Shown here: piece by piece, positions 35,895-44,918 of the stretch
Position numbering within the stretch: the stretch's first letter is position 1
How the letters are laid out: every line of letters begins with the position of its first letter
Source of the DNA: Marinomonas lutimaris
GTDB lineage: Bacteria > Pseudomonadota > Gammaproteobacteria > Pseudomonadales > Marinomonadaceae
DNA length: 56,669 nucleotides
Assembly (NCBI RefSeq): GCF_019426345.1
Contig: NZ_JAHLLW010000015.1
Coordinates: 36,079 to 92,747, forward strand
Direction: 5' to 3'
The notes under the pieces: model-generated
Database searches by the model: none
Seen by the model: only the letters and a program-made list of their open reading frames with translations
Told to the model about the DNA's origin: nothing
Position numbers and translations under genes: made by a program

Positions 35895-36307
35895 CATTGG
35901 CTTTTTGAAATATAAGCTTTATGTCTATCAATAAATCTCTGTTGTGAAGTAGTAAACTTGTCTAAGTTGTATTACTTCATAATGAGATTTTCATTTCCCC
36001 CATTTTTTATGAGTCTAATCTCTCTAAATTAGACTTTCTCTATATTCTTTCCATAATTGTTACGTTTTGAAACTTGCTATGGTTTATACGCTTCTTATGC
36101 AGTACTTTGTCTAGGTATATGGATAATAAAGTAGTAAGGAAATAAAAATATTTCGTTATGGCCTTTTTTATAATGTCATTAATGATGATGTTTTTGGGTT
36201 ATTAATAATCATTTTCAATGTATAAGTTAATGTTGATGATCAGCTGGTGAATTTATAAAAATTCCTTCTTGGCTCCATATGGCTATTATAATATTTGGGT
36301 GAATTCT
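35895..36307. other. AT-rich intergenic region
   Basis: About 410 AT-rich bases between the dimethylglycine operon and the chemoreceptor gene. I see no ORF, no terminator with a clear stem and no known RNA. Confidence 0.5.
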
Positions 36308-38275
36308 ATGAAAATCAAAACGAAGTTATTGATTGCTTTTTCAATCGCTACCTTGTTGCCCGTCTTAGTTGTCAGTTCCATAACTGCTTTCCTCGCGTCA
36401 GACCAAGCACTAAAAAACTTTTCAAAAAATAGCGGACAAACATTGGGCGCTGTTGAAAAATCCTTTGATCAATTTATGAATGACATTAAGTATGTTGTTG
36501 GTTTTATTGCTGAGAGTGATCCAGTTACTGTCACTGATGCAGCACCATTAACGACTTATTTTGAGGCAAAAGGAAAGGCACCAAGCAAAATTGCAGAACA
36601 AAATGGTGGCCGCGAAGCAGATGTTTTTAATATGTTTGAGGCGATTGGTAAAAATAATCCCAATTTTGTTTATGTTTATATGGGAGACGATGGTGACGGT
36701 TATTTAGAATGGCCGGGGACTTATGAATACGCTGAATGGCATCCTAAGCAACGTGGTTGGTATACAAGAGCGATGGAAACGCCTGGTAAAGTTGCGTTGC
36801 GTGATGCCTATTATTGGGAGCCTGATGATGCTGTTTATGTGTCTGCTGTTCGGACTTATAAAAAAGGCAATGCTATTGGTGGTGTCGTTGCGGTTGATGT
36901 GTCGATCAAAACTCTCACTGAAATGGCGAATAAAACTAAGTTGGGTAACTCCGGTACTATTATGGTCATTGAAAATACCGGTACTATTTTGGTTGATGCC
37001 CTCCATGCAGATAATAACTTCAAGAAAATCAGTGAGGTAACGGGTGAGGCGTATCAAAAAATCGCTCAAACTTCTTCAGGTTTGATTAACTTTAAATTGG
37101 ATGGTGAAGATTATTATGCCGATGTTTACACTTCTCCGAATTTAAAATGGAAGTTTATTGGTTTAATGCCAGCGTCCGAAATTTACTCTAGTACTGTGGA
37201 GCTAATTCAAACCACGGCTATTGTTTGTATCTTGTTATTGATTGTTTTTGGTTTTGTTGCTTATTTGATGGCGAAAAGCTTAATCACTCCAATTGAATCT
37301 GTATCAGATCACTTACGTATTCTTGCAGAAGGTGAAGGTGATTTAACATCCAAAATTGACATTAAAACCAATGACGAAACAGGTACATTGTCTAATTGGT
37401 TTAATCAGTTTATTGAGTCAACTCGTAAACTTATTCTTGGTATTAAGCATTCCGGTATACAGATCGATAAAATTGCTGCTGAAACCTCAGCGAAAGCAAA
37501 TGAAGTGGCTCAGTCAGCGACGGATCAATTGCAGTCTATCGAACTAATCGCAGAAGCAGGGCAGCAAATGCTGATTGCATCTAATGAAGCGGCGGAAAGT
37601 TGTGCTAATTCTGCTCAGTTTTCTGAGAAAGGATTGGAGACAACCATCGCCGGAAAAAATCTTCTTAAGAACAGTGCTGAAGGCGTAAATCGTTTAGGTG
37701 CTCGTTTGAAAGATTCGAACCAAATCATTACCGAATTGCAAAAAGAAACCGTTAATATTAATCAGATTCTATCGACTATACAGGCGATTGCTGAGCAGAC
37801 TAACTTGTTGGCGTTGAACGCGGCTATTGAAGCGGCTCGTGCCGGTGAGCAGGGGCGCGGTTTTGCTGTAGTCGCTGATGAAGTAAGAACCCTTGCGGGG
37901 CGTACACAAGAGTCGACGGAGCAGATTAGTAATATCTTAGGGCTTCTTGCTAACAGAACTAAGCAAGCGTCGGATTCTATGGTGACAAGTTTAGCAGAAT
38001 CTGAGAATGCGATTAGCTTATCTGATCAGGCGCTTGATTCTTTTGAGCAAATAGAAGAAGTTGTTAAGCAAATGCGCGATATGACGATGCAAACGGCTGC
38101 GTCTGCAGAAGAACAGCGAGCAGTGACCGAAGGTGTTAATGAGAATATTGGTGCCATCAGCGAAGCAGCACACCGTGTTTCTAGCATCTCTGGCGATGTA
38201 GCAAGCCTTTGTAAGAAGCAGGATCAATTGAGCAAAGAACTGCATTCTATGGTTGTTCGTTTCCGTACTGAATAA
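36308..38275 (+). CDS. dCache chemoreceptor (MCP)
   Basis: Starting from ATG 36308 (GGTGA 7 bases upstream, and the hydrophobic helix follows directly) gives 655 residues. The layout is TM1 (about 10-30), a periplasmic double-Cache domain (about 35-290) with [17 protein letters not shown] and VVAVDVS, TM2 (about 300-322), HAMP (about 325-375), then the MCP signalling hairpin with its conserved tip [34 protein letters not shown]. The RxWY...Y...D pattern resembles amino-acid or amine-binding dCache domains. Its place after the dimethylglycine genes makes a methylated-amine ligand plausible, though unproven. Confidence 0.88.
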   Translation: MKIKTKLLIAFSIATLLPVLVVSSITAFLASDQALKNFSKNSGQTLGAVEKSFDQFMNDIKYVVGFIAESDPVTVTDAAPLTTYFEAKGKAPSKIAEQNGGREADVFNMFEAIGKNNPNFVYVYMGDDGDGYLEWPGTYEYAEWHPKQRGWYTRAMETPGKVALRDAYYWEPDDAVYVSAVRTYKKGNAIGGVVAVDVSIKTLTEMANKTKLGNSGTIMVIENTGTILVDALHADNNFKKISEVTGEAYQKIAQTSSGLINFKLDGEDYYADVYTSPNLKWKFIGLMPASEIYSSTVELIQTTAIVCILLLIVFGFVAYLMAKSLITPIESVSDHLRILAEGEGDLTSKIDIKTNDETGTLSNWFNQFIESTRKLILGIKHSGIQIDKIAAETSAKANEVAQSATDQLQSIELIAEAGQQMLIASNEAAESCANSAQFSEKGLETTIAGKNLLKNSAEGVNRLGARLKDSNQIITELQKETVNINQILSTIQAIAEQTNLLALNAAIEAARAGEQGRGFAVVADEVRTLAGRTQESTEQISNILGLLANRTKQASDSMVTSLAESENAISLSDQALDSFEQIEEVVKQMRDMTMQTAASAEEQRAVTEGVNENIGAISEAAHRVSSISGDVASLCKKQDQLSKELHSMVVRFRTE

Positions 38276-38306
38276 AAATTCTGCGTTCTTTCCTAGTTAA
38301 CCTACT

Positions 38307-38341
38307 AAAGCTTCTCTCCTTAATTGGGGCGGAGCTTTTTC
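38307..38341 (+). terminator. Rho-independent terminator
   Basis: AAAGCTTCTCTCC (38307-38319) pairs with GGGGCGGAGCTTT (38326-38338) with two G-T pairs and one mismatch, followed by a T-run. It ends the chemoreceptor transcript. Confidence 0.7.
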
Positions 38342-38378
38342 TTTTAGGTGTTTTTTAAAATTCCTTTCTAATATGAAG

Positions 38379-38393
38379 TGATAACGATTATCA
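38379..38393. promoter_or_regulatory. Fur box
   Basis: TGATAACGATTATCA is close to the Fur consensus core GATAATGATAATCAT. It lies 33 bases before the start of the iron-type binding protein, so repression by iron is expected. Confidence 0.75.
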
Positions 38394-38425
38394 TACCGGG
38401 CAAATTTACTAATGAAGGTGTCAGT

Positions 38426-39508
38426 ATGGTTAAGTCGTTTGTAATGCTTCTGTTCACTCTTTTTGTGAGTGCAACCTGGGCTGGTCAAGTTACGGTGAAG
38501 GATGTTCTTGATCGTGAGGTAACATTTAATGCGCCAGCTCAACGTGTCATTGTCGGGTTTTATCCTGAAGACTATATGGCTATCGGCACGGAAGCCGCTT
38601 ACGACAAGGTTGTTGGTATGTCTAAATACATTTGGCAAGCGCGTCCTGCGAACTGGGAAATGTATGTTAAACATCGTCCATCTTTAGAAAATATTCCTGG
38701 CATTGGACGTGTTGATACGCAAACTTTTTCTGTAGAAAAAGTAATTAGCTTGAATCCAGATGTATTGATGTTGGCCGACTGGCAATATAAGGGCTTAGGA
38801 ACGGATATTGAACGCCTTGAAAATGCCGGCATTAAAATCATCGTGGTGGATTACAACGCGCAAACGTTAGAGCGACATATTAAAAGCACTGAGTTAATCG
38901 GTGTCATTACAGGGCAAGAAAAACGCGCGGCGGCGATTGCTGCAGAATATAAGAAAACCGTTGAAAGCATCAGTAAGCGCCTTGCAGATGCTAATTTGCC
39001 AGTACCAAAAGTGTATACCGAGTTTGGTGCTTCTGGTGTACAAGAGCTTGGTTTTACTTTTGGTAAAAACATGTGGGGTGCGATCTCTACTATGGCGGGT
39101 GGCGATAATATTTCTGCACCGTTTGTTGAATGGTGGGGGAAATTGAACCCTGAGCAAGTGATTGCTTCGAACCCTGATGTCATTGTTATTACGGGTTATG
39201 AAACAGGCAAGGGTTCTGATTCTATGTTGATGGGCCAGGGTGTAGATAAAGCCGAGGCACTTAAACGTCTGGAAGGTTACAAAGATCGTTTGGGTTGGTC
39301 TTCTATTTCAGCAGTGAAAAACAATCGTTTATACGGTGCTTATCATGGTGCATGTCGTACTATTTTAGATGCGGCAATGATAGAGTTCTATGCAAAAGCC
39401 ATGTATCCAGATTTGTTCGCAGACCTGAACCCTGAACAAGCTTATTTGGACTTCTACAAAAAATATCTTCCTGTCACGCCAGAGGGAACCTTTACTCTGT
39501 CGCTGTAA
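38426..39508 (+). CDS. Iron/siderophore ABC binding protein (solo)
   Basis: The ATG at 38426 gives 360 residues and opens a clean signal peptide (hydrophobic segment ending SATWA). An upstream in-frame ATT start is not credible. The sequence has the PF01497 helical-backbone binding-protein features: VTVKDVLDREVTFNAPAQRVIVGFYPEDYMAIG, LNPDVLMLADWQ and NPDVIVITG. A Fur box precedes it. No permease or ATPase gene is beside it, so it must share a transporter encoded elsewhere. The substrate could be iron-siderophore or haem. Confidence 0.85.
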   Translation: MVKSFVMLLFTLFVSATWAGQVTVKDVLDREVTFNAPAQRVIVGFYPEDYMAIGTEAAYDKVVGMSKYIWQARPANWEMYVKHRPSLENIPGIGRVDTQTFSVEKVISLNPDVLMLADWQYKGLGTDIERLENAGIKIIVVDYNAQTLERHIKSTELIGVITGQEKRAAAIAAEYKKTVESISKRLADANLPVPKVYTEFGASGVQELGFTFGKNMWGAISTMAGGDNISAPFVEWWGKLNPEQVIASNPDVIVITGYETGKGSDSMLMGQGVDKAEALKRLEGYKDRLGWSSISAVKNNRLYGAYHGACRTILDAAMIEFYAKAMYPDLFADLNPEQAYLDFYKKYLPVTPEGTFTLSL

Positions 39509-39525
39509 GATTAATTTTCACATGT

Positions 39526-39567
39526 AAAAAAGGGCTTGCTACATTCGTTGTAGCAAGCCCTTTTTTT
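39526..39567. terminator. Bidirectional terminator
   Basis: Both arms of AGGGCTTGCTACA and TGTAGCAAGCCCT are flanked by A- and T-runs over a 5-base loop. It serves the convergent binding-protein and aldose epimerase genes. Confidence 0.92.
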
Positions 39568-39593
39568 GTTTATATCCTGTTTAAATCTAAAGA

Positions 39594-40577
39594 TTACTCG
39601 AATGCATACCGCGTAACTTGTCGGTAAGTATCTTCTGGTGCAAGTAAGATTGGCGGGAAGTGAGATTGGTTAATCGCGTCCGGCCAATGCTGGGCTTCAA
39701 GGGCAAGACCTGCGTAAGCTGTCAATGCGCCTTGGTTAATATTCGATTCAGCATCAAGTTGGATATGACGGCCATCGTAAACTTGCAGTCCTGGCTCAGT
39801 CGTCTGGTAATCTAATGTGAGTCCGGTGATGGGGCCTTTTAGTGTTGCTACCGTTTGTATTGGGCGGTGACTAGCAAGAGAAAGACAAAAGTTAGTGTCT
39901 AACCCAGGATAATCGTCACGACCAATGGTTCGAAGTTGGTGAAAATCAAACGCGCTGCCAGCAGTTGGAGTAACTTCTCCTGTTGGAATAAGCCCTGCAT
40001 CGACTGGTAAATAATGATCGGCTTGGATACTAAGTTGGTGATCTAAAATAGAGCCTTTGCCATCAAGGTTTACGTAGCTATGACCAGCAAAATTGCAAAT
40101 CGTTAGCTTGTCTGTGGTGGCAGTGATTTCCATTTCCAAAGTGCTATCGAGTAGACGATAAAACACATCGATAATCATGTTGCCTGGATAACCCATTTCA
40201 CTGTCAGCTAACTTGGTTTGCAGCTGAACCATGTCGTCATTTTGTTGAATGATTGACCAGTTCTTGCTGCCTGTTCCAGCTGGGCCGCCATGTAAATGAT
40301 GTGCTTCTGGCAAGGTTGGTGGTAATTGATAGGTTTGATCGCCAATGACTGCATGGCCTTTATTGGTTCGGTTTGCCACTCGACCGACGACTGCACCAAA
40401 GTATTTTGCCCCCTGAAGGTAATCGGACAACTTTGGCGAGCCTAAAACTAAAGAATGTTCGTAGCCATTTAGATAAATAGATTGGATGCTAGCGCCTAAT
40501 GTCAAAATAGACACCTTGAGTTGCGCGTTTTTTAGCGTGACAGATTGAACTTGGTTTAAGTCTGGAGCGAGGTTCAC
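39594..40577 (-). CDS. galM: Aldose 1-epimerase
   Basis: This 327-residue protein is of the galactose mutarotase family. GRVANRTNKG and HHLHGGPAGTGSKNW carry the catalytic His region, FAGHSYVNLDGKG is near 170, and DTNFCLSL follows. It interconverts alpha and beta anomers of free aldoses such as arabinose or galactose. Last gene of the arabinoside operon, after a hairpin downstream of the binding protein. Confidence 0.9.
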   Translation of the reverse strand: MNLAPDLNQVQSVTLKNAQLKVSILTLGASIQSIYLNGYEHSLVLGSPKLSDYLQGAKYFGAVVGRVANRTNKGHAVIGDQTYQLPPTLPEAHHLHGGPAGTGSKNWSIIQQNDDMVQLQTKLADSEMGYPGNMIIDVFYRLLDSTLEMEITATTDKLTICNFAGHSYVNLDGKGSILDHQLSIQADHYLPVDAGLIPTGEVTPTAGSAFDFHQLRTIGRDDYPGLDTNFCLSLASHRPIQTVATLKGPITGLTLDYQTTEPGLQVYDGRHIQLDAESNINQGALTAYAGLALEAQHWPDAINQSHFPPILLAPEDTYRQVTRYAFE

Positions 40578-40599
40578 GGAAGTATCCTTTTCAAATAAA

Positions 40600-40617
40600 C
40601 GGGAGCCGAAGCTCCCG
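40600..40617 (-). terminator. UUCG-type hairpin after the binding-protein gene
   Basis: On the minus strand CGGGAGC-TTCG-GCTCCCG follows the sugar-binding-protein gene and precedes galM. A stable tetraloop with weak T-run may attenuate galM and stabilise the upstream message, giving more binding protein. Confidence 0.6.
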
Positions 40618-40639
40618 AAAGTATAGATATATAGATAAA

Positions 40640-41950
40640 TCAGATATTTTCTAACAAGTCGTTAATGCGATATTGCGCTGTTTCTAACGCATCGTCTATT
40701 GATTTGTTGCCAGTAACGGCAGAACCTAGTTCTTCACCAAGAATGTCTTGAATGGCAAATTGTCGTAATACCCCAGCTGGTAAGGCTTGTCCTGTTGTGG
40801 CTATTTTTGCAATATCACTACGATGCGGTAAGGATTTGAACTTGTCGCTGGCGATGACTTTTTTGACTGTTGGCAAGTGGCCAGTACGAGACCATTCGTA
40901 ATCATTGTCGTAGAGGAATTTAAACAGTTTGCCAATAGCAGCCATTTTTTCATCGCTACGATCACCACGAGGAACAACCCAACCGTGTCCGTCGGCATAA
41001 GTGGCGTCTTTTTGTTTAAAAAACTGAGGCACAGGGAATACACTATAGCCGTCAGACAGTGCGTTATTGGCTTGTTTAGATTGGGCGTCATAAGAGCCAA
41101 TTAACCAGGTCCCATTAACTGCAATACCGCCAGCGCCATTAGCAAAGGCTGATACGGCAGCAGGGTAATCCATATTTTTTGTACTTAAGTCTTTGTCCAT
41201 GATGTTTTTCATCAAGGTAAGTGCGGCTTTTGCATCTTCACCACTTAAATCAATATGGCCAGGATCGGCGAAAAATTTGCTGTCTTGTTGCATCATTAGG
41301 GTATAAAAAATACGTGCGTACGTGGCGGTTTCGTTAGCTAAAACTTGTACTAAGTAGGGCTTTCCTGTCGCTTCGTTGAACTGTTTGCCTTGCGCAAAAA
41401 GCTCATCACGGCTGGTTGGTAGCATGGGCGTGCCATCGGCTTTCATTAGATCTGCTTTTTTCATCAGATTGTTATTTACGTGAAATAACATGGTCCAGTT
41501 ATCAAATGGAAGAGCATAGACTTTGCCTTCTTTCGTGACACTGGAAATAGCTGCGTCTGTAAAGTCTGTTGCTTTGATACCTTGGTCTTTTAGTAACTTA
41601 TCAAGCGGAACCAAAAGGCCACGGGATTGGTAATCTGACATGGCAGAGTAATGCATAGAGACCACATCTGGAGCGGATCGAGACGCTAGCTGAGCGTTGA
41701 GTTGATCGTATCCTGGCCATTCTACTGTGGTGACTTTCACGTCAATATCAGGATTGTCCGCTTCGAATTTATTCACTAGCGTGGTAATAATGCCGCATTC
41801 ACCAACGGCAGCAGACACATCGGTTGTCTTGCCATATTCCGCTTCACAAGCGCCAAAGAAACGCTGTAACTCAATGGTTGTGTTGGCATTGGCCCATGAA
41901 GACAGCGCCAGTAGGCTGACTGCGGTTGTTCCAAGAAGTAGCTTTTTCAT
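40640..41950 (-). CDS. Sugar ABC binding protein
   Basis: This 436-residue protein has a signal peptide (KLLLGTTAVSLLALSSWANA) and is of the family 1 extracellular solute-binding class (MalE/UgpB type). Typical segments are IITTLVNKFEADNPDIDVKVTTVEWPGYDQLNAQLASRSAPDVV and AVNGTWLIGSYDAQ. It is expected to deliver a plant-derived sugar or arabino-oligosaccharide to the two permeases upstream. The nearby GH51 enzyme supports arabinosides as substrate. Confidence 0.88.
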   Translation of the reverse strand: MKKLLLGTTAVSLLALSSWANANTTIELQRFFGACEAEYGKTTDVSAAVGECGIITTLVNKFEADNPDIDVKVTTVEWPGYDQLNAQLASRSAPDVVSMHYSAMSDYQSRGLLVPLDKLLKDQGIKATDFTDAAISSVTKEGKVYALPFDNWTMLFHVNNNLMKKADLMKADGTPMLPTSRDELFAQGKQFNEATGKPYLVQVLANETATYARIFYTLMMQQDSKFFADPGHIDLSGEDAKAALTLMKNIMDKDLSTKNMDYPAAVSAFANGAGGIAVNGTWLIGSYDAQSKQANNALSDGYSVFPVPQFFKQKDATYADGHGWVVPRGDRSDEKMAAIGKLFKFLYDNDYEWSRTGHLPTVKKVIASDKFKSLPHRSDIAKIATTGQALPAGVLRQFAIQDILGEELGSAVTGNKSIDDALETAQYRINDLLENI

Positions 41951-42049
41951 TATTGATTCTCCTAGGTCGTTGTTATTGTTGTAGCCCTATTTCACTTCCA
42001 ATTTCTGATCTTTTTAGTTCAAATTATTTTTTAGTCATTGTGACAAGTG

Positions 42050-42895
42050 TTATTTCACGGCGCCTCCTGATACCGCGGTCACTATGTGGCGTTGAAAGAA
42101 GATGTAGACGATCACCACGGGCAAGGAAGCGAAGATGGCTTGCGCCCCTAAAAAGCCTAATCCTTCGGATTGCGCAAAGTTCGTTTGCGAGGAGGCTATG
42201 CCTATAGTGAGTGTGTACATGTCAGATTTAGTCGCGGAGATAAGCGGCCACCAGTAATCATTCCAAGCTTGCAAGAAAGTGAAAATGCCCAAGGTCGCTT
42301 GTGCAGGTAGTGTTAGTGGTAACAATACTTTCCAGAAGATACGGAAAGTTGAAGTGTTATCTAGCATGGCGGCTTCATCAATTTCTTTAGGGATAGCCCG
42401 AAAGAATTGCGTCATTAGAAAAACGCCAAACGCCGAAGACAAGTTAGGCAATATCAAACCAATGTGGGTGTTGTGTAGATCAAACCAGTTAAACATCTGA
42501 TGACGAGCAATAATCACCGCTTGTTCTGGTACCGCTAAGCCAAATAATACAATGATGAATAATGTCTTACGGAATGGAAATTCCAGTCTTGCAAAGGCAT
42601 AACCTGCTAGAGAAGAAAGTAGTAAGACACCAAACGTTTGCCCAACCGCCACTATCATCGAATTCATAAACCAGCCAAAAACGCTGGAAGATTCAAGGAT
42701 GTTGGCGTAATTCACCAAGGTATAAGGAAATGAAAAGACAGCTTCTGTGCCTTTGAGCAATTCCGCGTTGTCTTTCAGCGAGAGGCCAATAATCCAAGCT
42801 ACTGGCGCCATCATGATGACACCAAGTGCAGCCGCGATCCAGAACAAGCGACGGTTCGAGGTTAAATGCTCAGGCGAATAGTTTAATGCTTTCAT
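42050..42895 (-). CDS. Sugar ABC permease (MalG type)
   Basis: This 281-residue protein has six membrane helices and the EAA loop typical of the MalG/AraQ group (DEAAMLDNTSTFRIFWKVLLPLTLPAQATLGIFTFLQAWNDYWWPLI). It overlaps the upstream permease by 4 bases. It forms the membrane channel with its partner and docks on the MalK-like ATPase. Confidence 0.9.
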   Translation of the reverse strand: MKALNYSPEHLTSNRRLFWIAAALGVIMMAPVAWIIGLSLKDNAELLKGTEAVFSFPYTLVNYANILESSSVFGWFMNSMIVAVGQTFGVLLLSSLAGYAFARLEFPFRKTLFIIVLFGLAVPEQAVIIARHQMFNWFDLHNTHIGLILPNLSSAFGVFLMTQFFRAIPKEIDEAAMLDNTSTFRIFWKVLLPLTLPAQATLGIFTFLQAWNDYWWPLISATKSDMYTLTIGIASSQTNFAQSEGLGFLGAQAIFASLPVVIVYIFFQRHIVTAVSGGAVK

Positions 42896-43773
42896 GCGTC
42901 TGTCTCCTCTTTACGAGTGCTGACCCAATATTGCAGCATGGCGGCACACAGAATAATTAAGAATAGGATTTGTGACGCAGCTGCGCCCATTCCTATGTCC
43001 CAACGTAAGAAGCCAATCTCATATATGTACATCACAATGGGTCGTGACGAGCCCGCAGGGCCGCCGTTGGTCATCAGTTGTGCCTGACCAAATAACTGGA
43101 ATTGCATGACTACCTGAATGATGGCCACCAACATAATGGTCGATTTAATGGATGGTAGGGTGATACGCGTAAGCACGCGCCAGCGGGAGGCGTTATCTAA
43201 CGCTGCCGCTTCATACAGGTCTTTTGGTATCTGTTGTAAGGCGGCTAAGAACAGCATCATGGGTAAACCAATGCACCACCAAACGGTTGCTACGCCCACT
43301 GAAAACAGTGACCAGCCCGTCGTTGAAAGAAATCCAATTGGCTGCCAGCCAAAATAGTTGAAAATCAACGCCATTAAGCCGTCATTAGGGATAAACACGA
43401 TCCGCCAGATGAGCGTCACTATGGTGACGGACAATATGGAAGAGGCAAAAAATAAACCTCTTAAAAAGGACGAGCCTTTGGTGGTTTTATTCAAGGCCAA
43501 CGCCAGAAACAATCCCAGAATAACCAAAGTAGGCACGGATACGCCGACGAAAATTAGTGTATTTTTTACTGCTTGACCAAAGATTGGATCGCTCAAAACG
43601 CGCGCGTAGTTTTTTAAACCAATGAAGCGTTCGCCACCAAACAGATCGACTTTATTAAGCGATAGCCAAATTCCCCAGCCAAGCGGAAATACCAGCAAGG
43701 TCAAAAAAACGCTGAGATAGGGAACGACAAATAAGCCATTTGTCCAACGAGAACGACGATAACTTTCCGCCAT
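42892..43773 (-). CDS. Sugar ABC permease (MalF type)
   Basis: The start is the ATG at 43773, preceded by GGAGGTG and one base after the ATPase stop. The longer open frame to 43863 lies inside the ATPase gene. This gives 293 residues, six membrane helices, and the EAA-like loop DLYEAAALDNASRWRVLTRITLPSI. It pairs with the MalG-type permease. Confidence 0.9.
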   Translation of the reverse strand: MAESYRRSRWTNGLFVVPYLSVFLTLLVFPLGWGIWLSLNKVDLFGGERFIGLKNYARVLSDPIFGQAVKNTLIFVGVSVPTLVILGLFLALALNKTTKGSSFLRGLFFASSILSVTIVTLIWRIVFIPNDGLMALIFNYFGWQPIGFLSTTGWSLFSVGVATVWWCIGLPMMLFLAALQQIPKDLYEAAALDNASRWRVLTRITLPSIKSTIMLVAIIQVVMQFQLFGQAQLMTNGGPAGSSRPIVMYIYEIGFLRWDIGMGAAASQILFLIILCAAMLQYWVSTRKEETDA

Positions 43774-43774
43774 T

Positions 43775-44875
43775 TTACACCTCCATTTGACTGTGATGAG
43801 CAAGGCCATCACCGTCAAAGATATGTGCAGCGTGAGGTGAAATCGACACTCTGACTGTTTCACCTGCTTTCACTTTTGAGCGACCCGAATCTTCGGCGAT
43901 AAGGTCTGTGCCGTCGATTAAAGTGCCATATAGCAGCGTGCGATCACCAAGACGCTCAACCACTTTTATGGTCAGATCAAGGCCATCTTCTTCTGAGGAA
44001 ACCACTGCAGTGTCTTCCGCTCTAATGCCAATTACTGCGTCTTTGGCGTTAAACTCCGGTGGAAGGGTAATCGCTGTGGCGATGCTTCCTGCTCTACTGA
44101 CTTCAACAGTGACGCCATTAGCGGTTTGTTGGATGTTATTAATCGGCAACATAGACATAGGTGGAGAGCCAACAAATTCCGCGACAAAACGACTCACAGG
44201 GTGTTGGTAAATTTCCATAGGCGTGCCGATTTGTTCAATTTTTTGGTTGTGCATGATGACAATGCGATCTGCTAACGTCATAGCTTCCACCTGATCATGG
44301 GTAACAAAGATCATAGTCGAACCAAGACGCTGGTGGAGTTGTGCTAGCTCCAGCCGCGTCCTGCCGCGCAATGCGGCATCCAAGTTAGATAGTGGTTCAT
44401 CAAACAAGAAGGCTTTTGGTTCTTTTACAATGGCGCGACCTATGGCGACGCGCTGACGTTGACCGCCAGACAGTCGTCCGGGTTTACGGTCTAACAAATG
44501 ATCGATTTCGAGGATTTTCGCCGCATCATTAACACGACGATCAATTTCGTCTTGGGCTACTTTCACGTTTTCTAGACCAAACGCCATGTTTTGGCGAGTC
44601 GTCATGTGTGGATAGAGCGCATAGGACTGAAACACCATAGCGACGCCACGTTGACCCGGAGGTAAGGTGTCAATGCGCTTGTCGCCAATTTCAATGGAAC
44701 CTTCTGTAATGGATTCCAGCCCCGCAATCATGCGCAATAAGGTGGATTTTCCGCAGCCAGAAGGACCAAGGAATACAACAAACTCACCGTCTTCAATGTG
44801 TAGGTTAATGTCGTCTAATACGGTAACGCTGTCATATCGCTTTGTTATATTTTTTATAGAGATAGATGCAGACAT
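43775..44875 (-). CDS. Sugar ABC ATPase (UgpC/MsmK type)
   Basis: The start is the ATG at 44875 behind GAGAGGAAAAC, giving 366 residues. GPSGCGKST (37-45, Walker A), LSGGQRQR signature (about 135), LFDEPLSNLDA (Walker B and D-loop), THDQVEAMTLADRI (H-switch) and a C-terminal TOBE-like regulatory domain (about 240-366) identify a MalK-class ATPase. Members can serve several sugar transporters. The operon order is GH51, ATPase, permease, permease, binding protein, epimerase. Confidence 0.92.
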   Translation of the reverse strand: MSASISIKNITKRYDSVTVLDDINLHIEDGEFVVFLGPSGCGKSTLLRMIAGLESITEGSIEIGDKRIDTLPPGQRGVAMVFQSYALYPHMTTRQNMAFGLENVKVAQDEIDRRVNDAAKILEIDHLLDRKPGRLSGGQRQRVAIGRAIVKEPKAFLFDEPLSNLDAALRGRTRLELAQLHQRLGSTMIFVTHDQVEAMTLADRIVIMHNQKIEQIGTPMEIYQHPVSRFVAEFVGSPPMSMLPINNIQQTANGVTVEVSRAGSIATAITLPPEFNAKDAVIGIRAEDTAVVSSEEDGLDLTIKVVERLGDRTLLYGTLIDGTDLIAEDSGRSKVKAGETVRVSISPHAAHIFDGDGLAHHSQMEV

Positions 44876-44918
44876 GTTTTCCTCTCTCAGCAAATTTTAA
44901 ACGGAAGATCTTGGGGTG

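Noticed and set aside
36200..36222. Fur-like sequence upstream of the chemoreceptor
   Set aside because: Only one half (AATAATCATTTTC) resembles the consensus and the other half does not pair with it. The gene has no iron link.
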